31,830 nt of DNA, taken from NCBI GenBank assembly GCA_965655625.1, contig CBFHHA010000028.1:1-31830 (forward strand). The letters are read 5' to 3'. The translations under genes and the position numbers were made by a program. Positions 7,576 through 15,817 of the stretch are shown here, one piece after another. Position 1 is the first letter of the stretch; each line of letters opens with the position of its first letter. Under the pieces are notes generated by a model that was not told where the DNA came from, ran no database searches, and saw only the letters and a list, made by a program, of their open reading frames with translations. The stretch comes from CAJJDF01 sp965655625. Lineage in GTDB: Bacteria; Bacteroidota; Bacteroidia; Flavobacteriales_D; CAJJDF01.

Positions 7576-7951
7576 TGCAATGCCTACAACTCAACTCTTT
7601 GTCTCAGGTTTCCTCATGATTGTTCTTTCTTTTTCGTGTAAAAAAGAAGCGCCAGAAGAACCAAAAGTTGACACAACTACCCCTGTTCCAACCCCAACAG
7701 TATCCTTTCAACAAAGCGTGCTTCCTATTTTTAACACTCATTGTAATGGAAGTTACTGTCATGGTGGAGGAGCCGATGGAAAATCATTTAATACACATGG
7801 AGAGGCAATTTTGGTGCCTATCACATCACTTTTAGGGGCTATCAATCATACTTCTGGATTTAATCCAATGCCCAAGCTACAGTCAAAATTGGCGCAAACA
7901 GATATTGACACAATTACGAGCTGGATTAACGCAGGGAGATTAAACAATTAA
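7568..7951 (+). CDS. Cytochrome-like lipoprotein with CX4CH motif (copy B)
   Basis: 127 residues. Lipobox VLSFSC (Cys24), a Pro/Thr-rich spacer (TTTPVPTPT), then the same domain as copy A: SVLPIFNTHC, the motif Cys59-NGSY-Cys64-His65, GADGK, a probable axial Met101 in NPMPKLQ, and a final helix SWINAGRLNN. Four residues between the cysteines is a variant I know from other Bacteroidota cytochrome lipoproteins and from some cytochromes c3. The first ATG (7568) overlaps copy A by eight bases; ATG 7580 is also possible and would still leave a signal peptide. The pair looks like a tandem duplication that has diverged strongly at the DNA level. Confidence 0.82.
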   Translation: MINAMPTTQLFVSGFLMIVLSFSCKKEAPEEPKVDTTTPVPTPTVSFQQSVLPIFNTHCNGSYCHGGGADGKSFNTHGEAILVPITSLLGAINHTSGFNPMPKLQSKLAQTDIDTITSWINAGRLNN

Positions 7952-7957
7952 TTCGTT

Positions 7958-9040
7958 ATGAATTTGAAACATACAATAATCTTCACTTCACTTGTCCTTG
8001 GTGCGATTGGCCTTGTTTCTAGTTCATTTATTCCACAATCAGCTATCATTTCTGGGGAAGACAAAGTGCTGGATATCCTTCACACTTTTAAGATAGACAT
8101 GCCCCTGCATTTTATTCCGAATTACCAACTAGATTCGGCAAAGGTGAATCAAGGAAAAAACCTAGTGACCACTGGTTTTCTTGATCCGGAAAACAAAAAG
8201 ATTTTCGAATTGAGGCAATCCAAACACTTTGTGTGTGTTGATTGCCATAATATTGAAAGAGAAGATCCCGATTTAACGAAAAGCAATCCCGAAACTCGCT
8301 TGAAATATATTTCAGAAAAAGAAATTAATTTTTTGCCAGCAACTACCTTGTACGGTACCGTAAATAAATCACATTGGTACAATGATGACTACCAAAAAAA
8401 GTACGGTGACCTAGTTGATCCAGCTAGAGACACGCTCGTAAATGCGGTTCAATTATGTGCGGTAGTATGTTCCCAAGGAAGAGCTTTAAATCAACAAGAA
8501 ATGAATGCCGTGCTGCATTTTTTGAATTCAATCGGATATAACTACAAGGATTTAAATTTGACAAAAAAGGAAACAAATTTGATTAATAACTCAACTAATA
8601 TTAAGAAAAAAAAAGAACTGATAGAATCTAAATATTTAGATTATTCTCCTGCGACTTTCATGATTCCGCAAAAAATCGAAAACAGAAAATTTGGAGAAAA
8701 TGGAAACCCAAAAACTGGAAAGTTAATTTACGACATGAGCTGCCTTACTTGCCACAAAGAAGGAGGGGTTACTAATTACAAGCTTAATAGCGATCAGCTC
8801 ACGTTCAAACATTTAAAGTATTGGTCGAGAACACACAAAGCATTTTCTGTCTATGATATTACGAGGAAAGGAACCTATTCCAAAAACGGTTACAAACCCT
8901 ATATGCCCAACTACACAAAAGAAAGAATGAGCGACAAACAACTAGAAGACCTGATGGCATATATTCAATCCATGGCGAGCAAAAAGACCATCGAAAACAA
9001 TAAGAAAACAACACAACCGACAAGAACATCCAGTTTTTAA
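7958..9040 (+). CDS. Periplasmic diheme c-type cytochrome with extra CX3C site
   Basis: 360 residues. Signal peptide of about 24-27 residues without lipobox. Heme site 1 is Cys93-VD-Cys96-His97 (FVCVDCHNIE); heme site 2 is Cys262-LT-Cys265-His266 (MSCLTCHKEGG). Candidate distal Met residues are Met315 in PYMPNYT and others. Between the hemes lies Cys167-AVV-Cys171-SQGRALNQQEMNAVLHFL, a conserved-looking cysteine pair without His, ahead of a cytochrome-like helix. The layout recalls the SoxA family of thiosulfate-oxidising cytochromes, where a cysteine acts as heme ligand and catalyst, but I cannot confirm homology. It starts six bases after copy B and ends nine bases before the barrel gene, so all four are surely one transcript. 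Confidence 0.82.
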   Translation: MNLKHTIIFTSLVLGAIGLVSSSFIPQSAIISGEDKVLDILHTFKIDMPLHFIPNYQLDSAKVNQGKNLVTTGFLDPENKKIFELRQSKHFVCVDCHNIEREDPDLTKSNPETRLKYISEKEINFLPATTLYGTVNKSHWYNDDYQKKYGDLVDPARDTLVNAVQLCAVVCSQGRALNQQEMNAVLHFLNSIGYNYKDLNLTKKETNLINNSTNIKKKKELIESKYLDYSPATFMIPQKIENRKFGENGNPKTGKLIYDMSCLTCHKEGGVTNYKLNSDQLTFKHLKYWSRTHKAFSVYDITRKGTYSKNGYKPYMPNYTKERMSDKQLEDLMAYIQSMASKKTIENNKKTTQPTRTSSF

Positions 9041-9049
9041 TCCGATTTT

Positions 9050-9916
9050 ATGAAATACCTATTCTTCATTTTAGTTCTACTTTCTTCGTCTACATTTTCT
9101 CAAGAAAACGACAAAACCCACTACACTTGGAATACATTTAATTCTACCCGAATTATCAATTCTCACTCTACCGAGATGTTAGAAAAAAAATCCATGGACA
9201 TGAAAATCGGACATAGATTTGGAGACATTGCTGGAACAAATGGAGGCGTAAAAACGCTTTTTGGAATAGATAATTCTTCGGACATTGCCGTAGGATTAGA
9301 AGCCGGAATTACAAATAATTTCAACATAGGAATTACACGTTACAAAGGAGCTGGTCCTTACCTACAACTTTACGAAGGCTATGCCAAGTACAAACTTCTT
9401 GCACAAAGCAATAAAATGCCATTTACACTTGTAGGATTAGCCAAATTTAATGTTACCTCTATGCCTTCTAGCAGCAATTCTGCCTCTCCTGCTTCTTTTC
9501 CAGATTTTGTGAGTAGAACTTCTAGTTCTTACCAATTGTTGCTTGCCAAAAAATTTTCTGAACGCTTTTCTCTTCAAGTGATACCCACTTACGTTCACAG
9601 AAATTACGTTGGATTTTATGACCAAAACGGAACCTTTGCCGTAGGTGCAGGAGCAAGATTACAGCTTACCAAACTTATAGGAATAATTGGAGAATACCAC
9701 TACGTATTATTTGAAAATGGAGTTCAAGAAGCTCTCAAAACCTTTAACCCTATTGCATTAGGGTTTGAGTTTGATACTGGCGGACACATTTTCCAATTGA
9801 ATTTTTCCAATTCAAGAGGGTTTGGAGAAGTCCAATATATTCCTACTACATTTTCTAATTTCACAGAGGGACAATTCCGTTTTGGGTTTTCAATCTCTAG
9901 AGTATTCAAACTATAA
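9050..9916 (+). CDS. DUF5777-type outer-membrane beta-barrel protein
   Basis: 288 residues. Signal peptide MKYLFFILVLLSSSTFSQ, then many amphipathic strands and a C-terminal strand ending FGFSISRVFKL. Segments such as NTFNSTRIINSHSTEML, MDMKIGHRFGDIAG and GIDNSSDIAVGLEAGITNNFNIGI match what I know of the DUF5777 family, which in Bacteroidota is commonly encoded beside c-type cytochromes or YceI-like proteins. No function is established. In this context it could be the barrel partner of the periplasmic and lipid-anchored cytochromes (inference). It is followed after only two bases by the lipid kinase gene. Confidence 0.85.
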   Translation: MKYLFFILVLLSSSTFSQENDKTHYTWNTFNSTRIINSHSTEMLEKKSMDMKIGHRFGDIAGTNGGVKTLFGIDNSSDIAVGLEAGITNNFNIGITRYKGAGPYLQLYEGYAKYKLLAQSNKMPFTLVGLAKFNVTSMPSSSNSASPASFPDFVSRTSSSYQLLLAKKFSERFSLQVIPTYVHRNYVGFYDQNGTFAVGAGARLQLTKLIGIIGEYHYVLFENGVQEALKTFNPIALGFEFDTGGHIFQLNFSNSRGFGEVQYIPTTFSNFTEGQFRFGFSISRVFKL

Positions 9917-9918
9917 AA

Positions 9919-10839
9919 TTGAACGATAATACGTGGTTCATAATCGTCAATCCTATTTCTGGAAATAAATATTTTCAAAAAAAGGAACAAATGATAAGGG
10001 ATTCATTTAAGGCACTAAAAAATGGATTTACCGTTTCAATCACTTCATTTTGCGGACATGAAGAAGAGTTAGTACAGGAAGCTCTAAAAAAAGGTTACCA
10101 TAAATTCATTAGTGTTGGCGGTGACGGAACTCTGCACCATGTTGTGAACGGAATAATGAAATATGGACCTGAGTTAAGTACAAAAATTAAAGTAGGTGTT
10201 ATCCCCATTGGTACTGGAAATGACTGGATAAAAAACTACTCCATCCCGACACAAATAAACGAGTGCATTTCAATATTAAACAAAGAAGAAACAGTTTTTC
10301 AAGACTTGGGCAAAATAACAATGAACAACCAGGTGTATTATTTCAGTAATTTAGCTGGGGTAGGCTTTGATGGACATGTGGTAAATCAAATTAATACTTT
10401 CAGAAAGCTTGGCAAACTCTCCTATTTCATTGCCTCTCTCTGGAGCTTGGCAACTTATAAAAAAAAGAAGATAAACTATCAATCAAAAGAGAAATCCGAT
10501 TCCAACAACATGTATCTGTTGGCAATTGGTCTTTGCCGATATTGCGGAAATGGAATGCAACTTACTCACAACCCAAACCCAACCGATGGTTTATTTGACA
10601 TAACAGCTGTCAAAGACATTTCTACCCTAGGTTTTCTCTGGAACATTCGTAAAATGTTTAATCAAAAACTAAACGAGCACTCTAAAGTGGATACATTCAA
10701 ATGTTCTGAAATTTCAATCACTTGTGATAAAACCTCCACTTTATTGATGCAAGCAGACGGAGAATTACTTTCTTTTGATTCTGCTCATATTTCTATTATT
10801 CCCGAAGCTTTTCAGGTTGTGGTTCCAAAAATTGAATAG
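9919..10839 (+). CDS. Diacylglycerol kinase-like lipid kinase, TTG start
   Basis: 306 residues, DAGK/YegS/DgkB family, cytoplasmic, using ATP to phosphorylate a lipid hydroxyl. Motifs are WFIIVNPISG near residue 6-15, the nucleotide-binding GGDGTLHHVVNG (about 67-78) and PIGTGNDW (about 96-103). The C-terminal half has MYLLAIGLCRYCGNGMQLTHNP and a DGLFDI strand typical of the second domain. No ATG exists at the N-terminus; TTG 9919 begins exactly where the family homology begins, two bases after the barrel stop codon, so translation is probably coupled. It ends the seven-gene run. The true lipid substrate is unknown. Confidence 0.9.
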   Translation: MNDNTWFIIVNPISGNKYFQKKEQMIRDSFKALKNGFTVSITSFCGHEEELVQEALKKGYHKFISVGGDGTLHHVVNGIMKYGPELSTKIKVGVIPIGTGNDWIKNYSIPTQINECISILNKEETVFQDLGKITMNNQVYYFSNLAGVGFDGHVVNQINTFRKLGKLSYFIASLWSLATYKKKKINYQSKEKSDSNNMYLLAIGLCRYCGNGMQLTHNPNPTDGLFDITAVKDISTLGFLWNIRKMFNQKLNEHSKVDTFKCSEISITCDKTSTLLMQADGELLSFDSAHISIIPEAFQVVVPKIE

Positions 10840-10894
10840 AATTTCTTGTTAAAAAAACGTAACAATTAACCTAAAAATCTCTCAGAAAAATCTG

Positions 10895-10902
10895 TACATT
10901 TA
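10895..10902 (+). promoter_or_regulatory. Possible weak -7 box before dnaE
   Basis: TACATTTA matches TAnnTTTG except the last base and lies 21 bases before the dnaE ATG. The same GTACATTTA string occurs before the DUF58 gene at 18128. The rest of the 84-base gap shows nothing else of note. Confidence 0.25.
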
Positions 10903-10923
10903 AGCCTAATTCTTACCCAACCT

Positions 10924-13900
10924 ATGTATTTAATTTTCGATACCGAAACCACCGGTTTACCAAAAAACTGGAATGCCCCAATCACGGACAGCGACAACTG
11001 GCCAAGGTGTATTCAACTTGCATGGCAAGTACACAACGACATGGGAGAACTGGTTGAGGTTAAGAACTTTATCATAAAACCAGAAGGATTTGACATTCCG
11101 TTTAACGCCTCTAAAATTCACGGAATTAGTACCGAAAGAGCTCTAAAAACAGGACAGGATCTCAGTTTCGTACTGAACGAATTCAACCAAGCTCTTGGTA
11201 AGGTAAAGTTCGTAATAGGACACAACGTAAACTTTGATTTGAATATCGTGGGAGCAGAATTTCATAGAGCTGGAATTGCTTCCTCTATGATGGAAAAGAA
11301 CAAACTCGATTCTTGTTCCGAAACTACTGCGAGTCTGTGCCAAATACCTGGTGGAAGAGGTGGAAAATTCAAACTACCTAAGCTACAAGAACTTCATCAG
11401 TTCCTATTTCAAGAAGAGTTTGCTGAAGCTCACAATGCGTCAGCAGATGTAGAGGCTACAGCGAGATGTTTTCTGGAATTAATCAGAAAAAAAGTGCTGT
11501 CACTCACAGAACTAGAGCAGGAAAAAGGGTACTTTGAAAAATTTAGAGAGCAAAACCCTTCGCCTATTGCTTTGATAGGACTGAACATCAAACCCTACGG
11601 TGAAGAGGATGAACTGGAAGTTGAATCCAAATCCTTATCCAAGGAAAAATCAACAACCAAATTAACAAAGTCTGAGATTTCTGAACTCAACTTTTCTCAC
11701 TTACACAATCACTCGCAGTATAGTATACTCCAATCCACATCAGACATTAATTCCCTAGTAAAGGCTGCCGTATCCAATAAAATGAATGGATTAGCACTTA
11801 CAGATACAGGAAACATGATGGGGGCTTTTCACTTTGTGAGAGCGGTTAACAACCACAACAAAGAAATTGCAAAAAGAAAAGAAGAAAACCTCGAAAACAA
11901 CGAAACGGAACTAAAAGCCATAGTAGGCTGTGAATTTTATGTGTGTAACGACCACACAGACAAATCTCACAAAGACAATGGTGCATTGGTCGTTATCTTG
12001 GCAAAAAACAAGAATGGGTACCACAATTTAGCCAAGTTAAGTTCTATTTCGAATATTGATGGATTTTACTACGTTCCTCGAATCGATAAAAAACTCATTG
12101 AACAATACAAAGAAGACCTAATTGTGCTCTCGGGCGGAGTGTATGGCGAATTGCCCAACTTGATTTTGAATGTGGGTGAAAAACAAGCAGAAGAATCGCT
12201 GTTGTGGTGGAAAGAGCAATTTGGAGAAGATTTTTATATAGAGCTAGTTAGACATGGCGAAGAAGAGGAAGAATACGCGAATAAAGTATTAATAAATCTG
12301 GCAAAGAAGTACGAGGTTAAGTTAATTGCAGCGAACAACACTTTTTACATTGATGAAAAACAATCTGACGCTCACGATGTTTTGCTCTGCATAAGAGATG
12401 GAGAGAAAAAATCGACTCCCATCGGAAGAGGAAGAGGATTTAGATTTGGAATGCCTAACAGTGAATTCTATTTTAAATCACAAGAGCAGATGATTCAATT
12501 GTTTCAGGATCATCCTGACGCAATTTCTAACACCCAAGAAGTAGTAGAAAAAATAGAATCTTTTGTACTAGAAAGAGATGTCTTGCTACCTAAATTCGAT
12601 TTTCCGGAGGAATTTAAAGATTCGATGGACGAAGAAGATGGGGGAAACCGAGGAGAAAACAACTACCTGAAACACCTAACCTTCGTGGGTGCTCACAAAA
12701 GGTATGGTGAAACATTAACAGACGAGCAAAAAGAGCGAATAGACTTTGAACTCGAAATTATTGCAAAAACAGGTTACCCGGGTTATTTTTTGATTGTACA
12801 AGATTTTATTCAAGCAGCAAGAGACATGGGGGTTTCTGTGGGTCCTGGTAGAGGATCGGCAGCCGGATCGGTAGTTGCCTACTGCCTAAAAATAACAAAC
12901 ATAGACCCACTCAAATACAACCTACTTTTTGAGCGTTTCCTGAATCCAGACAGGGTATCGATGCCTGATATTGATATCGATTTTGACGATGAAGGAAGAG
13001 GAAGAGTAATAGACTGGGTAATAGAAAAATACGGATCGCAGCAAGTAGCCCAAATTATTACTTACGGAACAATGGCTGCCAAGTCATCCATTAGAGATAC
13101 TGCACGAGCATTGGATTTGCCACTTATGGAAGCAGGGCGTTTAGCCAACCTTATTCCCAACACCAAATTGAACAAAATATTTGGGATGGATGAAAAAGCT
13201 TTGGCAAAAAAACTAGGGAGAAAGGAAGACATGGATATGGCCATGGAACTCAAGTCAATTTCTAAGGAAAACTCTCTTGAAGCCGAAGTAATCAATCAAG
13301 CTATTATTCTTGAAGGATCAGTAAGAAATACTGGAACGCATGCTTGTGGGGTAATTATCACACCGGAAGATATCACAAATTATGTTCCTGTTGCCACTGC
13401 CAAAGACTCGGAAATGTACGTAACGCAGTTCGACAACTCAGTGGTAGAAAGTGCTGGCCTCCTAAAAATGGATTTCTTGGGTCTTAAAACACTTACCTTG
13501 ATTAAGGATACAGTGAAAATTGTGAAAGCGATTCATGATATTGACCTAGATCCCGAGGAGTTTGATTTGGAAGATGAAAAGACCTACGAACTTTTCCAAA
13601 AAGGAGAAACAGTGGGAGTGTTTCAATACGAATCTGCTGGAATGCAGAAATACCTCAAAGACCTTAAACCTACCGTATTTGATGACTTGATTGCAATGAA
13701 TGCACTGTATCGTCCAGGTCCGCTAGAGTACATACCAAGTTTTGTTAGAAGAAAGAATGGCGAAGAAGAAATAATCTATGACATTGATGCCAGCGAAGAA
13801 TACCTAGCCGAAACATACGGAATTACCGTATACCAAGAGCAAGTAATGCTTCTATCACAGAAACTCGCAAACTTCACAAAAGGTGAAGCCGATGTATTGA

Positions 13901-15288
13901 GAAAAGCAATGGGAAAAAAGATCTTCGCTTTGCTAGAAAAATTGAAGCCCAAGTTTATTGAGGGAGGAAAATCAAACGGGCATGATGAGGAAAAACTGAA
14001 TAAGATTTGGAAAGACTGGGAAGCTTTTGCGGCTTATGCCTTTAATAAATCTCACTCTACGTGCTATGCTTGGGTTGCATTTCAAACAGCTTATCTCAAG
14101 GCCCACTACCCTGCCGAATATATGGCGTCTGTTTTATCGAACAACATGAACGACATTAAATCGGTCACGTTCTTTATGGAAGAGTGCAAAAGAATGGGAA
14201 TTGAAGTATTAGGACCCGATGTAAACGAATCGTATTTTAAATTTGCTGTAAATGAGGAGGGAGCAATTCGATTTGGAATGGGGGCAATAAAAGGAGTGGG
14301 TGAAGGAGCGGTAGAATCAATTATCGAAACAAGAAAAGAACACGGAAAATTTACTTCTATTTTTGATTTGACCTCAAAAATTGATTTGAGAGCTGCCAAT
14401 AAACGAACACTCGAAAGCCTTGCAATTGCTGGAGGATTTGATTCTTTTGAAGGGGTTCATAGAGCACAATATGTAACTCCCGATGACAACGGAAGAACGG
14501 CCGTTGAAACAGCCATCAAATACGGAAACGCCATTTCGCAAGGAAAAAACTCGAATCAAGGAAGCTTATTTGATACCGGAGACGGAGAAGTAAATATACC
14601 TGAACCAACCATTGCACCTTGCGAAGAATGGGGAAGTATTGAGGCGTTAAATCGAGAAAAGGAATTGGTAGGAATATTTATTTCTGGACACCCATTAGAC
14701 GATTATAAATTTGAATTGGATAATTTTTGTGGAAGCAAAGTGGAAACATTAAATCAAATGGCAGCCAACGTGGGTAAGGAAATTTCGATGGGATGTATTA
14801 TTAATAATGTAGAACACCGTGTTGCAAAAAACGGAAATCCCTTTGGAACATTTGAAATGGAAGACTACGATGGATCGTTCAAGCAATTTTTATTTAAGGA
14901 TGATTACCTCAAATTCAAACACTATCTGGTAGATGGTAATTTTGTGCACATAAGAGGAAGAATCGACAAAAAACGATGGGGAGATATGGAACCCATGTTT
15001 GTAATAAACTCTATTGAGTTGTTATCAGAGATAAGGGACAAACTGAGCAAATCAATTACTCTTACAATTCCTATGAGAACACTTTCCACTGAATTTATAG
15101 ACAACTTAACAGAATTATTAGAAACAGACCAAAGCGAAGAAAAGGGAAACTGCAAGCTGAAAGTAATTGTGACAGATGAAGAAAAAACAACGGTAAACTT
15201 ATTTTCTAGAAAAATAAAATTAAAAATCACCAACGAACTCCTTGCAAACTTTGGAGAAATGAACGGTGTGAGTTATAAGTTGAATTAG
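10924..15288 (+). CDS. dnaE: DNA polymerase III alpha subunit with fused N-terminal 3'-5' exonuclease
   Basis: 1454 residues; the replicative polymerase. Residues about 1-195 form a DEDDh (DnaQ-like) exonuclease: IFDTETTGLP (motif I), HNVNFDLN (II) and HNASADVEAT (III). A PHP domain follows with His259, His261 and His263 in HLHNHSQYS. The polymerase core has GPGRGSAAGSVVAYCL and the metal-binding aspartates Asp682 and Asp684 in MPDIDIDF, followed by fingers with YQEQVMLLSQ and KSHSTCYAWVAFQTAYLKAHYP. Near the C-terminus is an OB-fold (EISMGCIINNVEHRVAKNG). The exonuclease fusion makes a separate DnaQ proofreader unnecessary; I know this arrangement from many Flavobacteriia, so it is lineage-typical rather than novel. 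Length fits that type. Alternative names such as polC would be misleading, since the domain order is not that of Gram-positive PolC. Confidence 0.97.
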   Translation: MYLIFDTETTGLPKNWNAPITDSDNWPRCIQLAWQVHNDMGELVEVKNFIIKPEGFDIPFNASKIHGISTERALKTGQDLSFVLNEFNQALGKVKFVIGHNVNFDLNIVGAEFHRAGIASSMMEKNKLDSCSETTASLCQIPGGRGGKFKLPKLQELHQFLFQEEFAEAHNASADVEATARCFLELIRKKVLSLTELEQEKGYFEKFREQNPSPIALIGLNIKPYGEEDELEVESKSLSKEKSTTKLTKSEISELNFSHLHNHSQYSILQSTSDINSLVKAAVSNKMNGLALTDTGNMMGAFHFVRAVNNHNKEIAKRKEENLENNETELKAIVGCEFYVCNDHTDKSHKDNGALVVILAKNKNGYHNLAKLSSISNIDGFYYVPRIDKKLIEQYKEDLIVLSGGVYGELPNLILNVGEKQAEESLLWWKEQFGEDFYIELVRHGEEEEEYANKVLINLAKKYEVKLIAANNTFYIDEKQSDAHDVLLCIRDGEKKSTPIGRGRGFRFGMPNSEFYFKSQEQMIQLFQDHPDAISNTQEVVEKIESFVLERDVLLPKFDFPEEFKDSMDEEDGGNRGENNYLKHLTFVGAHKRYGETLTDEQKERIDFELEIIAKTGYPGYFLIVQDFIQAARDMGVSVGPGRGSAAGSVVAYCLKITNIDPLKYNLLFERFLNPDRVSMPDIDIDFDDEGRGRVIDWVIEKYGSQQVAQIITYGTMAAKSSIRDTARALDLPLMEAGRLANLIPNTKLNKIFGMDEKALAKKLGRKEDMDMAMELKSISKENSLEAEVINQAIILEGSVRNTGTHACGVIITPEDITNYVPVATAKDSEMYVTQFDNSVVESAGLLKMDFLGLKTLTLIKDTVKIVKAIHDIDLDPEEFDLEDEKTYELFQKGETVGVFQYESAGMQKYLKDLKPTVFDDLIAMNALYRPGPLEYIPSFVRRKNGEEEIIYDIDASEEYLAETYGITVYQEQVMLLSQKLANFTKGEADVLRKAMGKKIFALLEKLKPKFIEGGKSNGHDEEKLNKIWKDWEAFAAYAFNKSHSTCYAWVAFQTAYLKAHYPAEYMASVLSNNMNDIKSVTFFMEECKRMGIEVLGPDVNESYFKFAVNEEGAIRFGMGAIKGVGEGAVESIIETRKEHGKFTSIFDLTSKIDLRAANKRTLESLAIAGGFDSFEGVHRAQYVTPDDNGRTAVETAIKYGNAISQGKNSNQGSLFDTGDGEVNIPEPTIAPCEEWGSIEALNREKELVGIFISGHPLDDYKFELDNFCGSKVETLNQMAANVGKEISMGCIINNVEHRVAKNGNPFGTFEMEDYDGSFKQFLFKDDYLKFKHYLVDGNFVHIRGRIDKKRWGDMEPMFVINSIELLSEIRDKLSKSITLTIPMRTLSTEFIDNLTELLETDQSEEKGNCKLKVIVTDEEKTTVNLFSRKIKLKITNELLANFGEMNGVSYKLN

Positions 15289-15326
15289 ATTTTTTTCATT
15301 TGTAAGGAATTAAAATAAATCCGACT

Positions 15327-15334
15327 TATATTTG
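15327..15334 (+). promoter_or_regulatory. Putative -7 promoter box of trxA
   Basis: TATATTTG fully matches TAnnTTTG. TTTG at 15299-15302 is a possible upstream box, but the 24-base spacer is longer than usual. Transcription would begin near 15341, giving a leader of about 74 bases that includes the hairpin at 15359-15382. Confidence 0.45.
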
Positions 15335-15358
15335 TGTCAAGATGACAGATAATTTGAA

Positions 15359-15382
15359 ATGGTATTCTTTTTGGAATACCAT
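15359..15382 (+). promoter_or_regulatory. Perfect hairpin in the trxA leader
   Basis: ATGGTATTC (15359-15367), loop TTTTTG, GAATACCAT (15374-15382): nine perfect base pairs. It lies downstream of the putative trxA promoter and 32 bases before the ATG. No T run follows on either strand, so it is not a standard terminator. It may stabilise the mRNA, be a protein-binding palindrome, or weakly end dnaE transcription. Confidence 0.6.
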
Positions 15383-15414
15383 GAAAAAAATAAAAACCTA
15401 ATAAATAAATAAAA

Positions 15415-15729
15415 ATGGCATTAGAATTAACAGCAGCAAATTTTGAAGAAACAATTAACTCAGGAAAACCAGTTTTGGTAGATTTTTGGGCAGCATGGTG
15501 CGGACCTTGTAGAATGGTAGGTCCTTTGGTTGACGAATTATCAAATGAATATGCTGAAAAAGCACATGTAGGAAAAGTAGACGTAGACAGTAACCAAGAT
15601 ATTGCAGCTAAATACGGAGTAAGAAACATTCCAACAATCTTATTTTTCAAAAATGGAGAAGTTGTAGATAAATCAGTAGGAGCTGTGCCAAAAGCACAAC
15701 TAGCTGAAAAATTAAACGCTTTGGTATAA
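15415..15729 (+). CDS. trxA: Thioredoxin
   Basis: 104 residues, cytoplasmic dithiol reductant. The active site Trp28-Cys29-Gly30-Pro31-Cys32 is in FWAAWCGPCRM, and the cis-proline Pro73 is in NIPTILFF. The buried Asp23 (VDFWA) and C-terminal GAVPKAQL are standard. Length is typical of TrxA. The leader has the A-rich sequence AATAAATAAAA just before ATG, usual for Bacteroidota. The gene has its own putative promoter and a strong terminator, so it is likely monocistronic and well expressed. It could serve the peroxiredoxin encoded at the left of the window. Confidence 0.97.
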   Translation: MALELTAANFEETINSGKPVLVDFWAAWCGPCRMVGPLVDELSNEYAEKAHVGKVDVDSNQDIAAKYGVRNIPTILFFKNGEVVDKSVGAVPKAQLAEKLNALV

Positions 15730-15752
15730 TCCAAATCGAAACAGTTTGAAAC

Positions 15753-15786
15753 AAAAAAAGGGAAGCCAATTGGCTTCCCTTTTTTT
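15753..15786. terminator. Bidirectional terminator between trxA and the flavoprotein cluster
   Basis: A-run, GGGAAGCCAA/TTGGCTTCCC (15760-15779) perfect 10-bp stem, T-run. The A-run on the left makes it work equally on the minus strand, so it can end both trxA and the convergent minus-strand cluster that stops at 15818. Confidence 0.92.
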
Positions 15787-15817
15787 ATGTGTTAAAATCC
15801 GTAAAAAGCTCTGCCCT

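Noticed and set aside
10847..10866. TTGTTA ... TAACAA inverted repeat before dnaE
   Set aside because: Six pairs around an A-rich loop without a T tract in very AT-rich DNA; easily chance.
10924..15288. Exonuclease-polymerase fusion in DnaE as a novelty
   Set aside because: This architecture is usual in Flavobacteriia as far as I know, and all active-site motifs are intact.
15285..15734. 149-codon minus-strand ORF covering trxA
   Set aside because: It lies wholly antisense to an unmistakable thioredoxin and its promoter; no domain is visible.
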